A DNA stretch of 64,000 bases, from positions 2,046,001 to 2,110,000 of the forward strand of contig OZ244251.1 of NCBI GenBank assembly GCA_965217175.1. The letters are read 5' to 3'. The notes beneath the pieces were generated by a model. That model searched no databases and was not told the DNA's origin. It saw nothing but the letters and a program-made list of their open reading frames with translations. Each line of letters opens with the position of its first letter. Position 1 is the first letter of the stretch. The stretch is from Bin87 sp965217175. Its GTDB lineage: Bacteria; Chloroflexota; Dehalococcoidia; Lucifugimonadales; UBA3495. Positions 33,897 through 43,064 of this stretch are shown piece by piece. A program made the position numbers and the translations under genes.

Positions 33897-34433
33897 ATGT
33901 CAATTGACAACGCTTCTAACAATGCTTCGGCGATGACCGGCGGCGATCGATACTGCTCTGCCTGCGGCACCGGCCTTGAGCTACGCGCTTACGAAGGTCA
34001 GCAACGACCGGTTTGCCCAGCGTGTGGAAAGGCAGTTTTTTACGACCCGAAACTGGCAACTGCCTGCATCATAGAACGGCGGGGATTAGTGCTGATGGTG
34101 AGGCGAGCGGTGCAGACCGGCTATGGGTTATGGAGTATGCCGGGGGGTTACGTGGACCGGGGTGAAGTGGTTGAGGCGGCAGCAGCGCGCGAGGTGTGGG
34201 AAGAAACGGGACTGGTGGTATCGGTCGGGCAGCTGGTTGGTCTGTTCTCCCAAGAGGGTCATCAGGTGGTTGTTGCCGCCTACGCAGCGGTGGAGACGGG
34301 AGGAGCGCTGGCGCCTGGACCTGAGTGTCTAGCCGTCGATTACTTTGCCACCGACAATCTGCCGCCGCTGGCTTTTCCTAGAGATGCTGACATTCTTCAC
34401 CAATGGCAGTCGATGCTAGAGACCGGGCGCTGA
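33897..34433 (+). CDS. Nudix hydrolase with N-terminal zinc ribbon
   Basis: A 178-residue protein. The zinc ribbon has CSACG (near residue 20) and CPACG (near 40). The Nudix box GYVDRGEVVEAAAAREVWEE followed by TGL fits G-x5-E-x7-R-E-x2-E-E-x-G, so Mg-dependent pyrophosphate hydrolysis of a nucleoside-diphosphate-linked substrate is expected. Zinc-ribbon Nudix proteins resemble NADH pyrophosphatase and ADP-ribose hydrolases. ATG 33897 is taken; ATG 33931 would remove part of an unstructured start. It overlaps nothing and is followed by comF-like after 9 bases, so these likely share a transcript. Confidence 0.88.
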   Translation: MSIDNASNNASAMTGGDRYCSACGTGLELRAYEGQQRPVCPACGKAVFYDPKLATACIIERRGLVLMVRRAVQTGYGLWSMPGGYVDRGEVVEAAAAREVWEETGLVVSVGQLVGLFSQEGHQVVVAAYAAVETGGALAPGPECLAVDYFATDNLPPLAFPRDADILHQWQSMLETGR

Positions 34434-34442
34434 CTGCGGACC

Positions 34443-35189
34443 GTGGGCTTTACCAACCGACTGAAAGGCCTGGACCAATTGTTGCTGCGCGTTGGCAGGG
34501 GACTGGTCGATACGATCTATCCGATGGAGTGCGCGGGATGCGGAGATATGGGGAAGATTATCTGCGGCAAGTGTTCGGACCGGTTGCCGTGGTTGGGGGA
34601 CTCGCGCTGCCAGGTATGTTCGATGCCGACTGAGGAACGGATTTGTTTGCGTTGCGCCGAAACCCAACGCAGTTTCGATGGTATCCGCGCTCCGTTCCGC
34701 TATGAAGGCTCAGTTAGACGGGCGATCCTGGCGCTCAAATATGGTGGTATCAAGGCTGCCGCGCCGCAGTTGGGATTGATGATGGCGGAATACCTGAACG
34801 CCGTTGACGTGCCCGGGGATGTATTGGTGCCAGTTCCTATGCACGGGCAACGGCGGCGAGAACGAGGTTACAATCAGGCGGAACTGTTGTCGCGGGAGAT
34901 TTCGAGGAACACCAGACTGCGCCACGAAAATGGCGTGCTGATGCGGACCAGGCACGTGGAACCGCAGGCGCGAACCACCGAAGGGATCCAACGATCGGTC
35001 AATGTCGCGGCCAGCGTGGCTGTGCCGGAGGGTTTGCGACTGGATGGCTCCGCGGTCATTTTGGTGGACGATGTGGCCACTACGGGAAGCACGATGGATG
35101 TTTGCGCGGAAGCGTTGAAGGGTGCGGGGGCTGAATCCGTTTGGGGTCTGGTGTTGGCGGTGGCCGGTGGAAACACGCCCACGGACTAG
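34443..35189 (+). CDS. ComF-family phosphoribosyltransferase-like protein
   Basis: A 248-residue protein from GTG 34443. N-terminal zinc-binding cysteines appear as CAGCGDMGKIICGKC, CQVC and CLRC; the C-terminal half is a type I phosphoribosyltransferase fold with VLVPVPMHGQRRRERGYNQA near residue 125 and the PRPP loop VILVDDVATTGST near 203. ComF assists DNA uptake in naturally competent bacteria, and homologues are widespread in non-competent ones. No other competence genes lie nearby except cinA at 44143, 9 kb away. Role is therefore uncertain. Confidence 0.92.
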   Translation: MGFTNRLKGLDQLLLRVGRGLVDTIYPMECAGCGDMGKIICGKCSDRLPWLGDSRCQVCSMPTEERICLRCAETQRSFDGIRAPFRYEGSVRRAILALKYGGIKAAAPQLGLMMAEYLNAVDVPGDVLVPVPMHGQRRRERGYNQAELLSREISRNTRLRHENGVLMRTRHVEPQARTTEGIQRSVNVAASVAVPEGLRLDGSAVILVDDVATTGSTMDVCAEALKGAGAESVWGLVLAVAGGNTPTD

Positions 35190-35224
35190 CGCGACGCTGG
35201 GATTTGTGGGGTCGTCGGATTTTC

Positions 35225-35465
35225 GGTTGCCGTCGGGATTGCCGCGTCGCCGCGGTGCCTGTGATGACAGGGGATATTTTCACCCTCACCCCAGCCCTCT
35301 CCCATCAAGGGAGAGGGGGCCTTCGGGGGGCTCAGGATGTGCGGCGGTTCGCCACCCATGCCAACGGGATTGCTGCGTCGCTGCCCAACGGGATTGCCAC
35401 GTCGCTGCGCTGCTTGTGATGACAGAGGGTGACGCTCCTGACAATGACAGGGGTGGGGCGGGTGC
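35225..35465. repeat. Composite of dispersed repeats, gene-free
   Basis: Contains CGTCGCCGCGGTGCCTGTGATGACAGG, CACCCCAGCCCTCTCCCATC with AAGGGAGAGG, then two GATTGC(C/T)(A/G)CGTCGCTGC copies and GATGACAGAGGG / CAATGACAGG pieces. These are relatives of families A and B. No gene is seen in 35190-35550 apart from the ribosome binding site of the next gene. Confidence 0.7.
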
Positions 35466-35550
35466 GCGTCAGGTTTGACATCTTCGTTGCGGTCTGCTGA
35501 AATGGCGATAGAAACCACCGTGCGACCACATCCGAAGAGGAGGTAATGTT

Positions 35551-36540
35551 ATGGCTGGCAATACAATCGTATACGTAGGAGCCGAAGCAAGCGGTCTTTA
35601 TCGCAAAACGGCTGGCGATGCCCATTGGGACATGCTCACCGATGGTTTGGCCCCGGCCACCCAGGCCCGGGCGATCGCGATTCATCCCAACGATCCGCGC
35701 ACCATTTTCTGCGGCACGCAACGGGGTGTATATCGGAGCACCGATGGGGGAGACCACTGGCAGCGCATGAATATGACCGAAGGCCGAGTGGTCTGGTCGT
35801 TGCGGTTCCATCCCGGCGATCCCAACATCATGTTTTGCGGGACCGAGGGCGCTGAAGTCTACAAGAGCGTAGACGGCGGGGAGAACTGGACCCAAACCGC
35901 CACGATCTCCAACCCCAGTCAAGTACAAATGGCATTCGCAATGCGCATTTTGGGCATAGATATTGAGGCTGCCAACCCCAACAATATGTACGCTGCGCTG
36001 GAGGTTGGCGGAGCGGCCAGCAGCACGGACGGCGGCAATACCTGGACGATCCGCAACAGCGAGTTTGATGGTGACGTGGATCTGCTGGATTTGCACGGGG
36101 TAGCGGTAGGAGCTGCGGATTCCGGATCTGTTTTCATCTCGAACCGCACCGGCGTTTGGCGCAGCAGCGACCGGGGAACGTCGTGGCAGAACTGCAACTT
36201 TGACCAGTTCTCGGAAATCAAGTATTCCCGTGGGATAGTCCGAGATCCTTCAGATCCGAATACGCTCTACGCCTGCGTAGGGATGAACTTCGGGAGCGAA
36301 GAGGGCGGCGTGATGCGTACGACCAACCTGGGCGAGAGTTGGGAGCGGTTTGACAAGGGCATCAGCGCGGGCAGCACCACGTTCGGAGTAGCCGTAAACC
36401 GACAGGATCCGTCGCAAGTGTATTTCTGCACCCGACGGGGCCAGATATTCGGCACCCACGACAGCGGAGCAACCTGGGCGGCGGACACGGTACCAGAAAC
36501 GGCCATGAACGTAATCAGCGTGGCCTGCACATCTGCGTAA
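35551..36540 (+). CDS. BNR-repeat beta-propeller protein (VPS10/photosystem stability-like)
   Basis: A 329-residue protein. ATG 35551 follows GAGGAGGTAATGTT. It contains at least five blades with Asp-box pieces such as YRSTDGGDHWQRM, YKSVDGGENWTQ, SSTDGGNTW, WRSSDRGTSW and FGTHDSGATW. Asp-box propellers occur in sialidases, sortilin-like proteins and Ycf48-type assembly factors, but no catalytic residues of sialidases can be seen here. There is no signal peptide or membrane segment, so the protein is presumably cytoplasmic. Function is unknown. It converges with the HMG-CoA-lyase-like gene over a hairpin. Confidence 0.85.
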   Translation: MAGNTIVYVGAEASGLYRKTAGDAHWDMLTDGLAPATQARAIAIHPNDPRTIFCGTQRGVYRSTDGGDHWQRMNMTEGRVVWSLRFHPGDPNIMFCGTEGAEVYKSVDGGENWTQTATISNPSQVQMAFAMRILGIDIEAANPNNMYAALEVGGAASSTDGGNTWTIRNSEFDGDVDLLDLHGVAVGAADSGSVFISNRTGVWRSSDRGTSWQNCNFDQFSEIKYSRGIVRDPSDPNTLYACVGMNFGSEEGGVMRTTNLGESWERFDKGISAGSTTFGVAVNRQDPSQVYFCTRRGQIFGTHDSGATWAADTVPETAMNVISVACTSA

Positions 36541-36603
36541 TCTATCGGTCAAACACCAATCGAAGCGGAGTCGCCTCCGCCTAGCTGGTTAGAGCCAAAG
36601 ACG

Positions 36604-36629
36604 AGGGGCGGGTCAATCAACCCGCCCCT
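36604..36629. terminator. Bidirectional hairpin between convergent genes
   Basis: Perfect 10-base arms AGGGGCGGGT (36604-36613) and ACCCGCCCCT (36620-36629), loop of 6, between the propeller gene and the convergent lyase gene. T-run is poor, but position and stability favour a shared terminator. Confidence 0.6.
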
Positions 36630-36659
36630 TACAATTTGCAACCGCTTTGCCGTGGGGGT

Positions 36660-37850
36660 TTAACTGTCGGCCTTGGGCAGCCAGTCCTGGTTCCAGGGGA
36701 ACTCGTTGGCTCCGGTTCCGAATGCAGGCAAGCCCTGATCGATCCGGTCGCGGTAAGGACTGGTGATGGGCTCGCGATAGGGGTAGATACCGCCTTCGTA
36801 GACCTCGGAGCCCTTCTTGAAGTGCAGGGCCTGTCCCATGGTTTCGACGAAGGGCATATTGATGTCGTAGAGTTTGTCGACGGTACGAGGACGCGGGCCG
36901 GCTTTGGAAACGTGGCCGTACAGCTCCCGACCGATGATCCGCTCGGCTGCCCAGACGCAATCGATGAGCTTGTCGATGTCAACGCCCGTTGGGATACCCA
37001 TATCGTCCATCATGTGCAACAGGTCTTCGGTGGGGGCCATACCGGTGGCGCGACCGTTGCCACAGTAGGGGCAACCGCCGTATCCGCCGATAGTACCGTC
37101 GAGCTCAAGGGTATCCTCTGGCCCGAGAACCCTCATGGCGGCGTAGGCTGACGCGATGGCCATGTTGCGCCCGTTGTGAAGATGGAGGCGGAAGTGGTTG
37201 ATTTCGGGCCAGCGCTCTTTCACGCGGGTAACGCTTTCTTCCACCTTTGCCGGCGTGCAATGGCTCATGGGATCGCCCATTGAGCAACTGACCACCTTGA
37301 TGCCGGCTTCGTCCCAAAGGCCGTGCTGGTATTCCAGCAAAGTCATGAGGCTGTCAACCGGAAACTCACCCAGGAAGTTCGATCCCCAGGAAGCATTGCA
37401 ACCGATTCCGGATTCCTTGATGCCAACTTCCTGCGCCTGGGCGATGATTTCGGGCCAACGCTCCATTTCCTGCATCTGGGTGCGATTGGTGTTACGACGG
37501 ACGAACACGTCGCACAGATGGCAGCTGAGGCGCGGATATTTGTCGCGTTCGATGGTGAGGGGCGGAGAATAGGCGCGCGCACGTTCCACGCCACGGGAAT
37601 TCAATGCCAACGCAGAGTAGGTGACGCCGGGCTTCGGAGTAAATCGCTGTACGATTTCGTCAATACGCTCCATCTGCGGGGTCCATTTGGGACTAACAAA
37701 AGAACCGACAACAATGCTGCTGAGACCCGTCTCCGACAACATATCCAACAGTTCGATTTTGTCGTCGACCGTTATGTTGGCGTCTTCGATTTGCATGCCT
37801 TCTCGCATGCCTTCCTCTTTGTAGGTAACGGTAGGCCATTGTTGTGGCAT
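36660..37850 (-). CDS. HMG-CoA lyase-like pyruvate carboxyltransferase-family enzyme
   Basis: A 396-residue TIM-barrel protein, ATG 37850 with AAGGAGA about seven bases upstream. It matches the HMGL family: GMREGMQIEDANITVDDKI near residue 14, then GSFVSPKWTPQM near 48, HLHNGRNMAIASA with the metal-binding HxH near 220, and the catalytic-Cys loop GGCPYCGNGRATGMAPTED near 257. The conserved N-terminal motif RDG is REG here (Glu17), a conservative change of a metal ligand. Substrate is a 3-hydroxy-3-methyl acyl-CoA or a related acid; exact identity is not clear. Downstream of agmatinase by 116 bases on the same strand. Confidence 0.85.
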   Translation of the reverse strand: MPQQWPTVTYKEEGMREGMQIEDANITVDDKIELLDMLSETGLSSIVVGSFVSPKWTPQMERIDEIVQRFTPKPGVTYSALALNSRGVERARAYSPPLTIERDKYPRLSCHLCDVFVRRNTNRTQMQEMERWPEIIAQAQEVGIKESGIGCNASWGSNFLGEFPVDSLMTLLEYQHGLWDEAGIKVVSCSMGDPMSHCTPAKVEESVTRVKERWPEINHFRLHLHNGRNMAIASAYAAMRVLGPEDTLELDGTIGGYGGCPYCGNGRATGMAPTEDLLHMMDDMGIPTGVDIDKLIDCVWAAERIIGRELYGHVSKAGPRPRTVDKLYDINMPFVETMGQALHFKKGSEVYEGGIYPYREPITSPYRDRIDQGLPAFGTGANEFPWNQDWLPKADS

Positions 37851-37966
37851 AGGAATTCTCCTTACGCAACGGTGTGCGGGCGGTTCTAAATGCGGGAGTG
37901 TGCGACGGTGCGCTGAATGCCGGGATTGTAGGGGTGCGCCGTCAGCGTTGTCAAGAATTGGGCTGC

Positions 37967-38914
37967 TTATGTCAATTGCGATCCGCAGGCGTAGGCGATC
38001 AATTTGTAGACCAATTTAGCCGCGGTGTAACTGTTGGCCGGCGGACCCTCGGCGGGGGCAAGCTCGCACACGTCGAAGCCGACAATCTGGCGGTGTTGGC
38101 CCACTTGACGCAGCAGCCACAGGAGTTCCGACCAACGCATTCCACCGGGTTCAGGAGTGCCCACAGCCGCCATTTCGGAAGGGTCCAGGGCGTCGAGGTC
38201 TACGCTGACGTACACTTGGGGGCTCAACCGGCTGATGACCTCGGCGATGTAGGTGTCGCTATGCTGGGGCCAGTAGTACGCAGGGATGCCCGCTTCGTCG
38301 ATGTATTCGCGTTCTTCCAGAGCCAGCGTGCGGACGCCAACCAGAATTACGGGGCAGTGGTGGGATATGCGCCTGGCGGAGGAACCGTGTCCCCATGCCG
38401 TACCCTGATATTCGTTGCGCAAATCAGCGTGGGCGTCGATGTACAGGACCGACAGGTTGGGATGACGCTCCCGGTGAGCGATGGCCGAACCGATGGCCGC
38501 AGAATGATCACCTCCGATGACGGCGGTGGTTTTGTCCAGGGCGGCGAACTGGCTGACGGCGGTTTGGACACGGAGGGCCATTTGCCTTGGATCACCGACG
38601 TTGGGTTCCAGAGGGGGAGTGGTGTGGATGCCCAGTTCGGCGACGTCGATGCCCAATTCCAGGTCATAGTCCTCAAGGGCTGCGGACGCGGCAATGATGG
38701 CCGACGGGCCATAACGGGCGCCGCTGCGGAACGACGTGGTGCTATCGATGGGGACTGGGATGATTACGGCGGCTGCTGAGTCCAGGGCGGCCTGGTGGGG
38801 CGGCAGCGCCAGAAAATTGGTTGGCGTCCAGGGGACGGATAGCGACGAATCGTCAGCCAACAGGGGAACCGGATGCCGCAGCCTGCAGGAAAGTGCGCTG
38901 GCGGCTGGTTTCAA
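37967..38914 (-). CDS. speB: Agmatinase/arginase-family ureohydrolase
   Basis: A 315-residue binuclear manganese enzyme that hydrolyses a guanidino group, most likely agmatine to putrescine and urea. All metal ligands are seen: GGDHS near residue 134, DAHADLR near 154, and SVDLDALDP near 232. FDVCELAP and the N-terminal DSTTSFRSGARYGP (substrate loop) agree. The start is uncertain: TTG 38914 (used here) with GGGA upstream overlaps the upstream gene by 62 bases, while TTG 38860 overlaps it by 8 bases. It directly follows the S-adenosylmethionine decarboxylase gene, which fits polyamine synthesis. Confidence 0.9.
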   Translation of the reverse strand: MKPAASALSCRLRHPVPLLADDSSLSVPWTPTNFLALPPHQAALDSAAAVIIPVPIDSTTSFRSGARYGPSAIIAASAALEDYDLELGIDVAELGIHTTPPLEPNVGDPRQMALRVQTAVSQFAALDKTTAVIGGDHSAAIGSAIAHRERHPNLSVLYIDAHADLRNEYQGTAWGHGSSARRISHHCPVILVGVRTLALEEREYIDEAGIPAYYWPQHSDTYIAEVISRLSPQVYVSVDLDALDPSEMAAVGTPEPGGMRWSELLWLLRQVGQHRQIVGFDVCELAPAEGPPANSYTAAKLVYKLIAYACGSQLT

Positions 38915-39284
38915 CGATTCCCTGGTCGGCGTCCTGCCACTCCAGGCCGCGGTCGAGGAGCCAGGATTTGACCTGGGTTAGATTGAACAGCGATTGCGCG
39001 TCGGCAAGGGCTTGTTCGTGGTCGAACGACTTGCAGGAGAAGACGTCGATATTGACGTAATCCCGATGGGGGAAAGTGTGTACGCTGATGTGGCTTTCGG
39101 CAATGATAACGAAACCGGATATGCCACCGTCACTGGGGTTTGGCCCGTGGTATTCCAGGACTTCCGGTACGGTGATCTTGGTCATGCCCAAATTGGACGG
39201 ATATTCGTCGAGGAATGACCGCAAACGTTCCGTGTCCCACATCATATCGGCGTCACCGCCGAAGCCGTCAATAATCAGGTGCAT
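38853..39284 (-). CDS. speD: S-adenosylmethionine decarboxylase proenzyme
   Basis: A 143-residue class 1b AdoMet decarboxylase, which supplies the aminopropyl group for spermidine. ATG 39284 gives the family start MHLIIDGFGGD. The proenzyme cleaves itself at ES in VIIAESHISVHTFPHRDYVN near residue 78, giving a pyruvoyl Ser; the catalytic His (HTFP) and Cys (IDVFSC) follow. Upstream of it is the divergent ABC operon. It is coupled with speB by overlap. No spermidine synthase lies in the window, so the final step would be elsewhere. Confidence 0.93.
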   Translation of the reverse strand: MHLIIDGFGGDADMMWDTERLRSFLDEYPSNLGMTKITVPEVLEYHGPNPSDGGISGFVIIAESHISVHTFPHRDYVNIDVFSCKSFDHEQALADAQSLFNLTQVKSWLLDRGLEWQDADQGIVETSRQRTFLQAAASGSPVG

Positions 39285-39518
39285 TTCGCTATAATTTACC
39301 CTGCCCAGAAAATTGGCCCCGTTGCGCGGGGCCGTCGCCATCTTGTGAAAATGCGGCGTATAGAATATCATAGCCGCTGCGCCAATTCAAAGGGACGACG
39401 CGGCCGTACTCTAAACTCAGGCGCCGCGGTTGCAATCTGCAGCCACGGCGCAACCGTATGTAGGGAAGAAGCGGATTGGATCCTTGCGGGGATCTGTGGG
39501 ACGAACCGGGAAATACTG

Positions 39519-40526
39519 ATGACTGCTGAAACCGGATACGAACTTGAAATGGGTGCTGGTACAGACCCGGACATCATGATCGAAGTAAATGATCTTACTC
39601 ATTACTACGGTCCTACTCCGGCGGTTGAGAACGTGAATTTCACCGTGCGTCGCGGGGAGGTTCTGGGGTTTTTGGGACCCAACGGGGCCGGGAAGACAAC
39701 GACGATGCGTATATTGACCGGGTTTATGCCGCCGACCCGCGGGTCGGTTACGGTGGACGGCTACGACGTGGTTGGTGATTCGCTGGAAGTGCGCCGGCGC
39801 GTTGGGTATTTGCCGGAATCAGTGCCGCTGCACACTGAGATGAACGTTACCAGCTACCTGAAGTACATGGGTACGCTGCGCCGAATGAACGGGCGCCGGA
39901 TTCGCGCGCGGATTGACGACGTGATTGGTCTGTGCCGCCTGGAGGATTACCACAAGACCCTCATTGGCAAGTTGTCCAAGGGATTTCGACAGCGGGTGGG
40001 AATCGCCCAGGCGATATTGCACGAGCCGGAAGTATTGGTGCTGGATGAACCCACGATAGGCATTGACCCGATTCAGGTGGTGGAGACCCGCAGCCTGATT
40101 CAGGACCTGGGGCGGGAACAAACGGTGGTGCTGAGCAGCCACATTCTGCCCGAGGTCAGCATGATTTGCGAGCGAGTGCTGATTATCCACGAGGGGCACA
40201 TTGTGGCGGCGGACACGCCCAACAACCTGGCTCAACACCTGCAGGGCGTGGAGCTGCTGGAGGTAGAGGTAGGCGGGCCGCCGGCCGAAGTATTGCCGTT
40301 GCTGCGTTCGATAGAAGGTGTGACACAGGTAACCCACCACCCCAGGCCCGGCATCAATGCCTATCGGGTGAAATTCCTGGAAGGGCTGGATCTGAGGGGC
40401 GATATATCCCGGGCAGTGTTGGACAACGGCTGGAACTTGCTGGGAATGCAGATCAGCAGCATGAGCCTGGAAGAGATATTCCTGCGTCTGACGACATCGG
40501 AAACGGGCCAAGAGACGGCGGATTAG
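39519..40526 (+). CDS. ABC transporter ATP-binding protein, GldA/CcmA-type
   Basis: A 335-residue ATPase. ATG 39519 is used; ATG 39576 (MIEVNDLTH) is a possible later start. Walker A GPNGAGKTTTMR lies near residue 59, the signature LSKGFRQRVGIAQA near 156, Walker B VLVLDEPTIGID near 176, and SSHILPEVSMICERVLII follows. The C-terminal 90 residues form the domain seen in GldA-like ATPases. It is first of a four-gene set with a permease and the GldG-like and DUF4340 proteins, so it powers export of an unknown substrate across the cytoplasmic membrane. Confidence 0.92.
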   Translation: MTAETGYELEMGAGTDPDIMIEVNDLTHYYGPTPAVENVNFTVRRGEVLGFLGPNGAGKTTTMRILTGFMPPTRGSVTVDGYDVVGDSLEVRRRVGYLPESVPLHTEMNVTSYLKYMGTLRRMNGRRIRARIDDVIGLCRLEDYHKTLIGKLSKGFRQRVGIAQAILHEPEVLVLDEPTIGIDPIQVVETRSLIQDLGREQTVVLSSHILPEVSMICERVLIIHEGHIVAADTPNNLAQHLQGVELLEVEVGGPPAEVLPLLRSIEGVTQVTHHPRPGINAYRVKFLEGLDLRGDISRAVLDNGWNLLGMQISSMSLEEIFLRLTTSETGQETAD

Positions 40527-40532
40527 AGCAAC

Positions 40533-41249
40533 ATGCGAACCATCCGCGCCGTGGCGTTCAAGGAAATCCAGATCTATTTCAGCAGCCCGGTGGCGTATAT
40601 CGTGGCGCTGATTTTCACCGCGGTGAGCGGTTTCTTCTTCGTGAGCGACTTGGGGAATCCGTTCCCTGAGGCATCACTAAGCAACTTTTTCCGGGGTGCA
40701 ACATTTGTATTGATCCCGTTGGCGCCGGCGTTGACCATGCGATTGCTTGCCGAAGAGCAGAAATTGGGAACCATTGAGCTGCTGCTCACCTCCCCGGTGC
40801 GAGACTGGGAGGTTGTGATTGGTAAATATCTGTCCAGCTTTGTTTTCCTGCTGTTCCTGCTGGCGTTGTCGTCATATTATGTAATTCTGTTGCTGGTGTT
40901 CGGGTCTCCAGACCCGGGACCGATTTACTCGGGATATCTGGGCCTGGTGCTGTACAGCATGGCGGCGCTGGCGGTGGGGATATTGACATCTACGCTGACC
41001 AGCAACCAGATAGTTGCCGCAGTGGTCGGCTTCGGGATATTGGGAGCCTTGTACGCCGCCTCTGCACTGATCGGAAATAACGTTTCCGGTGTGTGGGCGA
41101 CCATATTCAATCAAATAGGATTCACCAGCCACTTCAACGACTTTGACCGGGGCATTATAGATACGACGCATATCGTTTATTTTGTCACCGTGACCGCCCT
41201 GTTCCTGTTCCTGTCGATACGTGCGCTGGAGTCGAGGCGCTGGAGGTAG
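40533..41249 (+). CDS. ABC-2 type permease, GldF-like
   Basis: A 238-residue membrane protein that follows the ATPase by 6 bases. Six hydrophobic segments are predicted by eye: one near 18-38 (VAYIVALIFTAVSGFFFV), then TFVLIPLAPALTMRLLAEE (the family's cytoplasmic-loop start), VFLLFLLALSSYYVILLLVF, GLVLYSMAALAVGILTSTL, FGILGALYAASALIGN, and a last one before the end. MRLLAEEQKLGTIELLLTSP is a GldF/NatB signature. It pairs with the ATP-binding protein and leads directly to the GldG-like gene. Confidence 0.9.
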   Translation: MRTIRAVAFKEIQIYFSSPVAYIVALIFTAVSGFFFVSDLGNPFPEASLSNFFRGATFVLIPLAPALTMRLLAEEQKLGTIELLLTSPVRDWEVVIGKYLSSFVFLLFLLALSSYYVILLLVFGSPDPGPIYSGYLGLVLYSMAALAVGILTSTLTSNQIVAAVVGFGILGALYAASALIGNNVSGVWATIFNQIGFTSHFNDFDRGIIDTTHIVYFVTVTALFLFLSIRALESRRWR

Positions 41250-41250
41250 T

Positions 41251-43044
41251 GTGAGCCAGCAGCGTACCGATGAAACTCCCGGAGACTGGCGAAGGCGCCG
41301 GTCCAGGGATCGCCGGCAGGAACAATCGCCAGACAATGTTGCGGCCGAGGGGTCGCCGCCCTTAGACGAACAGTCCAGGACGCTGTTCTCGTTTATCGAA
41401 CCGGTGTTCAACGCCGTGGGCGTTTTTTATGCGCCGATATTGATTGCGGGCGTCGTAGGTTTGGTGATAGGCGGGGTGCTGCTGGGGTTCGTGAGTTCCC
41501 TGAGCCTGTACGGGATCATTGTGCTGGCGTTTGGCGCAGTGCTGGTGGCTCTGGTTGGGGTGTCTTACTTCAGTCAGGTGGTGGCGGCGTTTTTCAGCCG
41601 CACCGGTCGATACGGCGTTAATACGGTAATAATGGTGGCGGCGTTTATCGGCCTGGTAGTATTGATCAACTACGTTGCATTCGAAAATCACGTTCGAGCT
41701 GACACCACGGCGACCAACCAGTTCTCGTTGGCAGACCGCACGCGGGATTTACTGGACAACCTGGACCAACCCATCAGCGTGATTGCATACTACCCGGACG
41801 AGATAACCGATATCGATTTATTGACCCGACGGCGCAAGGTGGAGACCACGCTCAGCGAGTTCAGCAAACGCAATAGCAACTTCGCCCACCGGTTCCTGGA
41901 CCCACAGAAAGAGCCGGACCTGGCCCGCGGTCAGGGTGTTACGCAGTACGAAACGTTGTCGGTTTTGGCGGTTGACACCAGGACCATCGATCTAATCAAT
42001 CCGACAGACCCGGCGTTCAGCCGGCTGGAGCAGGATCTATACACTGCGCTGTTGGTTGCCACGGGAACGGAACGCAAGAAAGTATATTTTCTGGTGGGCC
42101 ACGGTGAGCGGGATGTTTTCAGAGATGAGCCGGATGGGTACAACATCATTCGCGCGAACCTGGAGGGCGACAATTACGAAGTCGCCAATTTGTCGTGGGC
42201 GCTGAGCGACGAGGAGGTTGCTGTCCCGGGTGACGCTGCGTTGCTGGTTATCGCCGGGCCGACCGGTGATCTGCCGCCAGCCCATGCAAATGCGCTGAAC
42301 GCCTACATGGCGGGCCGGGAGACGGATGGCGAACCCAGGCGGGAGGGCGCGCGCCTTATCTTCCTGGCGGAGCATGATACAGATGATTCGTTCCGGGCGT
42401 TCCTGGCGTTTTGGGGTGTGGTGGTTACGGACGCATACATTCGTGACGTCGAAGGGTCCCAACCTAATGCTCCGCGCACGCTGCGGGTGGGAATCTACAA
42501 CCCGCAGGCCCCCGTCGAGATTGTGGCGCCAAGAGGGCAGCCGTTAAGCGTGGCGTTCATGCCCGGGGCCGCAGCGGTGGAACCGATTGTTGAAGAAGCC
42601 AACACGCGCATCGCGGTGCCCATAGCCGCAACCACTCCATCCGCCCGGTTGATATCCGATATCGAACGCATTGATCCGGTAGATGACGACCCACAGCGAG
42701 TGTTTTACCCGGCCGTGTACCTGAACATCGCTGGTCCGGTCGGCGCAGCGGCCCTGACGAGCCAACCGCCCAACAACGAGGTGGCGGGGATGACAGTGTT
42801 TGGGGATTCGGATTTCATCGCCAACGGCAACGTTCACCGCGGTTCCAGCGCGGCGTTGTTCCTGAACACCGCGAACTACCTGATGGGAGACTTCTCACTG
42901 GTGTCAATTCGGGACCGGGAGTTTATTTACCGGGAGTGGAACCTGGACGAAAATGAGTTCAATTTTGTGCGGTTCTCCACCTGGCTGTTGTTGCCGGGTT
43001 TGATGGGGTTGATGGCCATCGTGGTCTGGTGGGTACGTCGCTAA
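41251..43044 (+). CDS. GldG-like ABC-transporter auxiliary protein
   Basis: A 597-residue protein; GTG 41251 follows GGAGG at four bases, starting one base after the permease stop. Two or three N-terminal hydrophobic segments after a charged, Arg-rich start (LIAGVVGLVIGGVLLGFVSS, YGIIVLAFGAVLVALVGVSY, VNTVIMVAAFIGLVVLINYV), then an exported globular domain, and a final helix (WLLLPGLMGLMAIVVWWVRR). The globular part holds SVIAYYPDEITDIDLL, KVYFLVGHGERDVFRDEPDG, and NPTDPAF-like pieces typical of the ABC_transp_aux (PF09822) family. These proteins pair with GldA/GldF in gliding bacteria and in many non-gliding phyla. Confidence 0.88.
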   Translation: MSQQRTDETPGDWRRRRSRDRRQEQSPDNVAAEGSPPLDEQSRTLFSFIEPVFNAVGVFYAPILIAGVVGLVIGGVLLGFVSSLSLYGIIVLAFGAVLVALVGVSYFSQVVAAFFSRTGRYGVNTVIMVAAFIGLVVLINYVAFENHVRADTTATNQFSLADRTRDLLDNLDQPISVIAYYPDEITDIDLLTRRRKVETTLSEFSKRNSNFAHRFLDPQKEPDLARGQGVTQYETLSVLAVDTRTIDLINPTDPAFSRLEQDLYTALLVATGTERKKVYFLVGHGERDVFRDEPDGYNIIRANLEGDNYEVANLSWALSDEEVAVPGDAALLVIAGPTGDLPPAHANALNAYMAGRETDGEPRREGARLIFLAEHDTDDSFRAFLAFWGVVVTDAYIRDVEGSQPNAPRTLRVGIYNPQAPVEIVAPRGQPLSVAFMPGAAAVEPIVEEANTRIAVPIAATTPSARLISDIERIDPVDDDPQRVFYPAVYLNIAGPVGAAALTSQPPNNEVAGMTVFGDSDFIANGNVHRGSSAALFLNTANYLMGDFSLVSIRDREFIYREWNLDENEFNFVRFSTWLLLPGLMGLMAIVVWWVRR

Positions 43045-43064
43045 CGGTTGCTGTCGGCTAGACT

